Positions 7,926 to 14,895 of a stretch of DNA of 14,895 bases are shown in pieces. The stretch is taken from positions 1 to 14,895 of the forward strand of contig JAAMPI010001402.1 in the NCBI GenBank assembly GCA_013054445.1, read 5' to 3'. The DNA comes from Cudoniella acicularis. Taxonomy: Eukaryota > Ascomycota > Leotiomycetes > Helotiales > Helotiaceae. Both the position numbers and the translations under genes were made by a program. Under the pieces are notes generated by a model. It was not told where the DNA came from. It saw nothing but the letters and a program-made list of their open reading frames with translations, and did no database searches. Each line of letters starts with the position of its first letter. Position 1 is the stretch's first letter.

Positions 7926-10239
7926 TTCCCTCCTTCTCAGCTCACAACACAAACCTGCAGGAGATGTCTCGGCATCAATTGTAACGTCTACAATATTTTC
8001 TTTGTGCCTCCATCCACGTCTTTTGTATCCGTCAGACACTGTACGAGGTGCCCTCTGTGTCCTCCCGTTGCTTTGCCTGTGTTACCTCGCGAATTGATTC
8101 ATGTTTGATGTTTCTGGAATGTTACATATTGCAAAGCACTCGTAATCATGTGTGTTTCCAGCGACACCTCAACATGCTGCACGGCAGGAAAATTCTAGAA
8201 GCCTAGCGAAGACAAACCGTGTACCACAAGCAACTGGTTTCTTTCTTCCCGAAATCGCAATTTCTTCGCCTCACCATGCAAGACAAAGGCATTGCTTGCA
8301 ACTATTTCAGCGCATGTAAGCGGCCATGCGAGTGGCGATCTTTACGGAGGCATCTTCCTATTATGCATATTTCCGAACAAACATTTTATCGCGCTTTACT
8401 TTGCATTTACTCTCACAATTTCTCTGAAATTCAGGCAGAAAAATAAATTTTTATAGACGGACTCAGTATCGTCCATCGCATTCCAACTTCCCCGCTGTGC
8501 GATGGGTAATAGCTTCTTCCTATATATTCTATCTTATCTCATACCGTGCAAATGACCTTACCCGTTTTCAATTTACTACATTTGTACTCGCAATGAGGTA
8601 CAGGTTCTTAATTTGTTAGTCCTTGCGGCGGTAAATCACCATGCCCTTGGTTTATTGTGAAGAAGGTCATTCACACGGTGTAGGAGTTATATCAGCTCAT
8701 ACCTCCTTCTAAAACTAGTTAGCATGTATTTTATTGCGCCTCCTTCTACTTGACATGATATTCTCACGTGTCCCTTTAAAATTTAAGCAGCGGAAGAAGT
8801 CTTCCGACAAGAAGTTCAAACCAAACATTCTCAGTGTATGCACACTATTTTCTTTCCCGCTATTTCAAAGACGTTCTTCGAGAATTATTTAATTATCGCT
8901 GTTCGCATCTTCATATTCGCGAGTACTGTTCTATATCCGATCATGAAATTATTTCTGACTTGAATTTTCTGCCTTCCCACTATCCACATTCAGAATTACT
9001 CATCTCTATATTTACCTCTCCAGCTCGTACTCCTCTTCAATTTCGACCCTTTTAACTCCATCTCTCTATACCACATCCTTCCTCCTCCTGAAAAGCTATA
9101 AAAATCTGCCCTGCCTCCGATATCAAGCCTTCTATTAGTGAAGTCTTACATTCACCTTCCCAATTGTCTCTGCCTCTGGCTATCTGAGATTCTCTGTTTA
9201 CAAACAAGCATATCACTTTCATTCCCGGATTCTCCGCTCCTCAGAGTCATATGAACGACTTGATTTTTATTTTCAAAGCTCTGTATAGAAAAGAAGAAGC
9301 TGCTGTCAATCTTCATATCTCTGCCGTTTCAACATCGCTGTCGCTTTCCTCGCTCACTCACCTCTCTCTCCTTCTACCTAGCTATACGTCTCACCGAATC
9401 CAAGTTGTTTGGCAATATTGGTGCCTGTACCAGCGTCCGTAATGCTCGATCATGACACTCCTTTGTATCAGTCTTCAGGGTAATGAACTAGGTACCACTC
9501 CCATTAGATCTGTCACAGGCAAGCCATTCAATTGCTAATGCTGGTTGATTCATTCGCCACGCGCGCTTTATATTTCCGCCCCACTGGGATGAGTGGACTT
9601 TAGTATCTATGAATATAATACTACTATTCATTCCATTCACTTTTTATTCCTCTTTTAAATTGTCGATTCACTCTCTCGTAGTGTATCTGGGTCTCCGCCC
9701 TCCCCTTCCCTGAAATTATAGAAGCACCCTATTCCAACTCTCTCCCCTCCATCAACAACCCAAACCACCCACTACACATCCTACATCCTCCATCACCCAT
9801 CCCACACCTCCTACCTATAAAAAACTTAAAACGTACAAGAGTTGCTGCTGCACGTATAAGTCTTACTTTCTTTTTCAAATCTAAAGCAGACCCAAACACA
9901 AACTGCGATCACAAATTTGCAATGGGCTTGCTCCTGACTCCGATCCGGAAGACATCTAAACGAGAAGATCGGGTACTTTAACAAAAATACAACGCCTGAT
10001 ATCGTTCTCGGAGAGTTAAAGATCAAGGTCTTTGCCTACTAAGACGTTTTTCTTCTCCAAATCCAACCTGCTGTCAATGTTTATAGCACCGTTTTTTTTA
10101 TTACTCTTTCATTCATTCACTCACTCACCCGTTCTTCTATTTACCTCTTTATCTCTTATATCTACGACATCCGTTTTTTTTTTTAACCTCTCTCTCTTTT
10201 TCTTTTTATAGCTCTAGCTCTTTATTCCCCAACTTAGGC
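7926..10239. other. Long region with no supported gene; two strong TATA-like sites
   Basis: About 2.3 kb, AT-rich, with many stops in all frames and no domain I recognise. The longest frames (about 75 codons at 8219-8446, 73 at 8834-9055, 63 at 9251-9442) look random. TATA-like sites TATAAAAA at 9097-9104 and TATAAAAAA at 9816-9824 are each set in pyrimidine- or A/C-rich DNA and could start untranslated or very small transcripts. A 19-codon frame starts at 9922 after the second. The last 170 bases are one copy of a T/C-rich repeat listed separately. Confidence 0.45.
10069..10225 (+). repeat. T/C-rich dispersed repeat, copy A
   Basis: It aligns by eye, in the same orientation, with a copy at 13180-13390. 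Matching landmarks in order: TGCTGTCAATGTTTATAGCACCG against TGCTATTAATGTTGATAGCACTG, a T run, CATTCATTCACTCACTCA against CATTCATTTACTCACTCA, CTATTTAC against CTATTTGC, ATCTACG in both, and finally TATAGCTCTAGC against TATAGTTCTAGC. Copy A ends about 15 bases from the stop codon of the STAND pseudogene. Boundaries are approximate. Confidence 0.7.
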
Positions 10240-12920
10240 TTATAGTTCAGTTTCTTCTTCCGCTCTTTCCTTAACAGACCTATCAACCACTCTTCTAAGA
10301 AGGTCAGCATCCGCTTCCGTCCATGTAACCCCATAATCCCGCAAAAGCTCCCGAACTTCCGCATAGCGTCCCAAAACAGTGATCAGCAAACAATTCTGTC
10401 CATAGCTACCAACAACCATCGGATTGGCATTTCCTTCCAGCAGGAGCTTAACCGCAGCGGGATGATTTCGATACGTCGCAACCTGCACAGGAGTCGAGTC
10501 AAATCGGCTTCCCTTCGCGTTGATATCAAGGTCCGGATCCGAGTCGAGTAGTTTTCGGATCAGGGACATGATCCCAAATGAGGCTGCGTAGTATAATGGC
10601 TGTGTGCAGTACGTTTCGCGCACTCTAGGCTGATATTTGGTGTTAGCGCTACTGCCCACGCCACGAAATTACCTACACTTGCAGTACTATTGCGTGTGCT
10701 GAAAAACTGATGAAGGAGGCGCCAAGTTTCCTCGTTAAGGTCATCATCGGCACTTGATGAGGCATTGACATGGAAAGGCCAGAAATGGGCGGCGTAATGA
10801 TATAAAGGCCACTGTTGTAGGCGATTCGCTAGGGTGTCCAAGTCGCAGTGGCCCGATGCGAACGTGGGTTGCAGCAGATAGACAAGCCAAGCCTGTGCCA
10901 TGGCTATATTTGCGAGCCGTGAATCAGTAACAAAGAATGATACTTTTTTGTGGTTTTAATTCGATCTGAGAGTAAATAATCTTTGACAGAGAAGTGAGCT
11001 AGTCTTATTACCTGAGAATCGCACACGACATCGAAGTCGTATTCGTCGTATGTCGGTAGAACCTCAGGATCATCAGCCATTGAGAAGGCGGCTCTTGTGA
11101 CTAAGGTCGAGCATAGAGACAGGATATCTCGTGGATCAAGTGGTTTGAGATCAGGATCGTAACAAGGATGCTCATTCAGGTTTATGGCGAGTACTTCGGC
11201 GACTTCTTGTACCGAAACTGGACGAGCTGTAAAGCATAACAACTGCAGTATCTTTAGGGCGCTTTCCTGATGTTTTCGTCGATGCGAAGTATGATCTATT
11301 CGTCTGACTCTTCTAGCGTCTTCGGCAACGTATCGAGCTCTCTCTTGAGATCCTTGATCGTGTAGCAACTTCTCAAGGTGTCGAGTTGGCATACCACCCA
11401 TCGGAACCTTTGCTACACATCAGAATCAATTCTATCACTTGGATTTGTGGTACTCGCATTCCATTTGCTCCGCTATTTAATGTTGTCCGTATCGTCTCTC
11501 GAACTTGTGGTGGCCACTTGGCCAGTTTGAAGTCGGTCTTTCCTCAATACATAGCGAAATATCCTGGTTGGCCGCTGAGGCTTGAATACTAATTGTGTCT
11601 GTAGCGATATTAGATATTGATGTACTAATCTCAGCAAGGTCTCGACTTGTCACGATAATATGCAAGTGATCCGCTTTCCAGCTTTGCATCACGTGAAGCA
11701 TTTGAAGCATCTCCTCTAGCTCTTCACACTCATCCAGTGCGTCGATGGCTATGTAAATTTCTGGGAAGCTGGTGAGGATCTCTAAGAGGACGTCAATGAG
11801 ATCGTCTAAGGGCGGCTGGGAAGCTCCTTCCTGGCATTGAATAATAACTTGAACAAGGCAACGGGAGTGTCGGGCTTTTGAGCATAAAGCTGCGCAATGA
11901 TTGAACGGATCAAGGTGTCAACCTTGCTCTTCTTATTATCGTGAAAGTCGAAGTAGAAGTATGCAAGTGCTACTTCCTCGGAGGTCTGATATTGTGTACG
12001 GAGAGTATCGATGACTGTGGAGCTGGAGAATCAACCATTAGACCAAACTAGTTCGAGGGATACTACTCTTACCATAGAATTGTTTTCCCACATCCAGCTT
12101 AGATACCTTCAGTTACTGAATATATTTTGCTGGAAGGGAAGGACTCACGAATACCATAAATCCACAGAAACGACTTTGGAGATATAGACCAGCGCTGGAA
12201 TGCTTCTCCTTTTAAAAGCCGTAACCCTGTCATGTCATGGCATTTTTTACGAGCCATGGAATGATTGGAAACGGAATTCGCAGCAGATAGCTATTGAAAG
12301 ATCTTCTCTCGTTGAGTATCTAAAGTCAACAATCAGATAGTCAACAATACTTGGTTCAGGTTTACCACCTACTTAATACGCTGACAGAAAACTGTTCTGT
12401 TGAAAACTCAATACCATTCTGTATCGCGAGGGCTGCTCTCCTAATTGATCTATCAGCTCATTTTCTCTGTGATTCTGTGAAGATAGGTAAAGTATACGTA
12501 ATCTTACCTCTGGTCCGCTGCCAAAGCAAACTACAAACTAGACCTCGTTCTATCTATATTTTTCAACGCTTTCCTCACATCCCCTTCCTTCAGCGGCCAA
12601 AAAACCTCGGCTTTCTTAGCCCTCCACCCCTCTAGCGCCTTCAATTCCGCCTCACATGTCGCTAGAAGGCCATCAATTAGCCCAAGCTCCTGCAAAGCTG
12701 AATATTGTCCTAAGGTTTTATTCACAGCTGACTCGTGATCTTCAAGAAGCACAAATAGGAACTCGATGACGCTGCGTAGGCTATTCAGTTCGTTGACAAT
12801 GCGCTTGGCGTCTTGAGCTGCGTTCCTCACCCGGCTGCGGTAGGAATAGCAGGTCGTGATTATCGCCCCGCTAATCTGTAGGACTGCAATTGCACTCGCT
12901 GTGATGCTTAGCGGGTCCAT
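10240..12920 (-). pseudogene. Broken fungal STAND (NLR-like) gene: Helo-like N-domain, NACHT, ankyrin repeats
   Basis: Intact relatives are cytosolic signalling ATPases used in non-self recognition and regulated cell death. The N-domain starts at 12920 with MDPLSITASAIAVLQISGAI, typical of fungal Helo-like STAND N-termini. After an unresolved linker comes FLWIYGIPGCGKTILCSTVI, a complete P-loop assembled over introns 12148-12098 and 12072-12023, then AYFYFDFHDNKKSKVDTLI. Walker B is YIAIDALDECEELEEML, then HLHIIVTSRD. Later come RWVVCQLDTLRSC, SALKILQLLCFTARPVSVQE, IRLAHFSVKDYLLSD and a C-terminal ankyrin-type stretch (TPVQVATYRNHPAAVKLLLE) ending at 10240. Damage: in-frame TAG at 12531-12533, 12291-12293 and 11296-11298; frame breaks near 11837, 11540, 11265, 10946 and 10629. 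The intron near 11457-11408 has either a GC donor or a GT donor that adds three residues. Motifs are well kept, so the loss looks recent. The apparent start at 11401 is out of frame with the family until about 11265 and is not real. Confidence 0.87.
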
Positions 12921-13178
12921 AGTATATACCGTCTCTGGATATTGTCAGGTCTTTAGCGCTCTATGCTGCTTTGCTACAAGTGCGTGGTGTTGGCATCAGC
13001 ATCGCTTATACTCGAGTATAGAGTGAGGTTAGCCGGATCCGCTTCTACGCGCTAACCTACCAATCGGTTGTGTTGGATTGGCTTTTAAACCCTGACATAT
13101 AATTTAACCTAAAAACGACCTCCTCGGCCGAATACAGGTGTTATAATTTCTCATCCACGGAAAGGATTTCCTGCTTTG
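12921..13178. promoter_or_regulatory. Upstream region of the STAND pseudogene
   Basis: This lies just 5' of the Helo-like start codon and should contain the former promoter. GC content is mixed up to about 13075, then falls. It has no ORF of note and no clear TATA box. The TA-rich, repeat-like DNA begins at its far edge. Confidence 0.4.
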
Positions 13179-13179
13179 A

Positions 13180-13390
13180 TTGCTATTAATGTTGATAGCA
13201 CTGTTTTTTCCCCACTCCTTCATTCATTTACTCACTCAATTACCCATTCGCCTATTTGCGTTTTGCATCTACGCCGCAGCTTATCGTTTACATCAGCGGT
13301 GCCGTGCTTTTTTCTACTATTCCCTCTTTTTTTCCCTTCTGCTATGCCTGTTCTTTCTTCTATAGTTCTAGCGCTTTTCTCTTACATCAG
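13180..13390 (+). repeat. T/C-rich dispersed repeat, copy B
   Basis: The partner of copy A at 10069-10225, same orientation, lying upstream of the STAND pseudogene so that the two copies bracket it about 3.1 kb apart. Copy B is longer in its middle part (extra GCAGCTTATCG...GTGCCGTGC stretch). Differences between the copies are mostly transitions by eye. The open frames of about 60-99 codons across it are low-complexity Phe/Ser/Leu translations of the pyrimidine tract and are not genes. Confidence 0.68.
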
Positions 13391-14895
13391 CAGCTTCAGC
13401 TCTTGTATCTGCTGTGACTGGTCTTTCCTCTGCTATTCTCTCTTTCATGCATCATTAACACAAACTTTTCTTTAAAAATTCATGTAGCTTATAACCTGTT
13501 TTGTTATAATATCTTACTAGGTCATGAAAGCCTATCGTTACGTAACATTATCTCTATCTAAATTACCTGTATCAGTTACTAAGGAAGGTCCTAGTACCAC
13601 GGCCTATGGCATTCACTTTACGTTGAGAATATTTAGGCACTATTCACTCTCTCCCTCTAATACTCTCTATACCACTTCTCTCTCCTTACTGCGCCACTCT
13701 TTCTTCTAAAGGTATAAAGTTCCCAACACCTAACCTCTTTCCCTCTTTCTAACCTATGAATAACCACGGGTCTAGGAATTCGTATTTATCTTCAGCGTCT
13801 ATCTATTAAAGACATAGAGATATAGAGAAGTGAATAACGTCTAACTACTAATTTAGACAAGTATTGATTAATATACTTTTATGAAGGTTTAGTATTCAGA
13901 TAATTCCTTAAAAAATATAGCTTTTTGAGTCATAGTTAATTTCTATACTACTATCACGACTATAATTCGTTTATTTGTTCTCTTCTTTTATTTCACACAC
14001 ACTCTCTCCTTATCTCTATCTATTCCTCCTCTCCCTTCCTGCTATAGAACCATATCTCTACTAAAAACTATATATATAAAGCAATATTGCTCTAAATAAA
14101 GCCGAATCATACTCTTCATCTACTGATTTGTGTTCTCTGCTTCTCTAAGCTACTAGATATCTGTCTTTCTTTTATATCGTGCCTAAAGTACTGTTGTATT
14201 CACTCTGCTTTATTAATGCTTGTTCTATAAACCTTCGACTCACTCTCTTATTCTTCTCTTCTCCCTTTTACCCTACTAACCTATCGCCGCCACCCTAAAA
14301 TTCTCTATCTAGAAAAGGCTATAAAAAACACCTCTCTTATCTTATTGATCAACCAGAGATGATTTATGTGTTGATTTTTGAGAATTAGCTTCTACTTCTA
14401 CTTCTGGCTAGGGAAAGAAAGCCAGACTTGCTACCTAATGCCTCAATTTAATGCCGGGCTTACCTGTACACCCTTCTGTTAATCTACCTTTATAAATCAA
14501 GGATCGAAAATTTTCTTTATAGGAACTATTAGGTTGATTACTGTTAATATTTTTCTTGCTGTTATAAAATACACTCGTTCAGTGAATTATTTGTTCGTTC
14601 GTTCTTTCTATTTTTCTCTCGCCCTCCCTTTCTCTCTATCTCTCTCCTGTCTTACTTCCCCACCCCCTCTTACACCTTATTCCCCCCACCAAAAGCATCT
14701 ACTCGACGCCGCAAAGAAATGCAGTGAAGGAAATCAGCATCCACATATTGAGCCATTGATGGTTTCGCTCTGCTCTTATAAGCTACCGGATACTTGACTG
14801 TCTTATAGTATACCCCGATTACGCTTGTATTTAATTCACTTCTCCTCTTCTAGCTTTCAAAATTCAAACCTTAAATTCACTCTCCCCTCCCAGCT
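13391..14895. repeat. TA-rich, CpA-poor region, probably RIP-degraded repetitive DNA
   Basis: No gene seen. The strand alternates between T/C-rich tracts and TA-rich stretches. In 13501-13560 I count 11 TA and 2 CA dinucleotides; in 13801-13860, 10 TA and 2 CA. High TpA with low CpA is the usual mark of repeat-induced point mutation. Blocks of similar flavour (ATTCACTCTCTC, CTCACTCTCTTATTC, TTATTTGTTC) recur near 13630, 13970, 14200 and 14590, suggesting diverged copies of one repeat family. A TATAAAAAA lies at 14320-14328 and GTTC units at about 14593-14604. No element ends or coding remnants were recognised. Confidence 0.5.

Noticed and set aside
10904..11401. 165-codon minus-strand frame beginning at Met 11401 as a free-standing gene
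   Set aside because: Its first 45 or so residues are an out-of-frame reading of the STAND protein (true frame RWVVCQLDTLRSC); only the part after about 11265 is genuine.
13176..13475. 99-codon plus-strand Phe/Ser/Leu-rich frame resembling a membrane peptide
   Set aside because: It is the translation of pyrimidine-rich repeat copy B; hydrophobicity follows from T richness.
1..14895. tRNA, rRNA, CRISPR arrays, transposase or reverse transcriptase remnants
   Set aside because: I looked for T-arm boxes, regularly spaced repeats and transposon protein motifs on both strands and saw none convincing; a tRNAscan-SE and RepeatMasker run would settle it.

Overview
This window looks like nuclear DNA from a filamentous ascomycete (Pezizomycotina). 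The signs are short 45-60 base GT-AG introns with CTAAC-like branch points, a Dal5-type MFS transporter, a UBL3-like prenylated ubiquitin-fold protein, and a fungal STAND (NLR-like) gene with a Helo-like N-terminus. I cannot assign a genus; a leotiomycete would fit but is not shown.

Layout. 1-1228 (-) is the 5' part of an MFS transporter of the anion:cation symporter (Dal5) family, cut by the window edge. 1658-3760 (-) is a two-domain ATPase with tandem ABC domains, no membrane segments and a mitochondrial-type presequence. It is head to head, across about 300 bp, with 4063-4925 (+), the proteasome maturation factor UMP1. UMP1 converges on 6285-7303 (-), a ubiquitin-fold protein ending in a CVIL prenylation box. 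About 2.9 kb follows with no gene I can support. 10240-12920 (-) is a broken STAND gene: Helo-like N-domain, NACHT ATPase, C-terminal ankyrin-type repeats. From 12921 to the end the DNA is TA-rich, T/C-rich and repeat-like.

How it fits together. 1-7300 is ordinary housekeeping sequence with no visible pathway link between neighbours. 7300-14895 is accessory in character: a dying NLR-like gene flanked on both sides by diverged direct copies of one T/C-rich repeat, next to DNA rich in TpA and poor in CpA, as expected after repeat-induced point mutation (RIP). The STAND gene keeps its P-loop and Walker B motifs but carries three in-frame TAG codons and five reading-frame breaks.

Caution. UMP1, normally intact, also shows a one-base frame conflict in a C-rich stretch, and most STAND breaks look like one missing base in or beside a homopolymer. 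Some of these breaks may therefore be consensus errors; the stop codons are harder to explain that way. I did not find a clear new biological system. The most interesting items are the STAND pseudogene with its flanking repeats, the UMP1 frame conflict, and the one-sided degeneration of the ABC protein.
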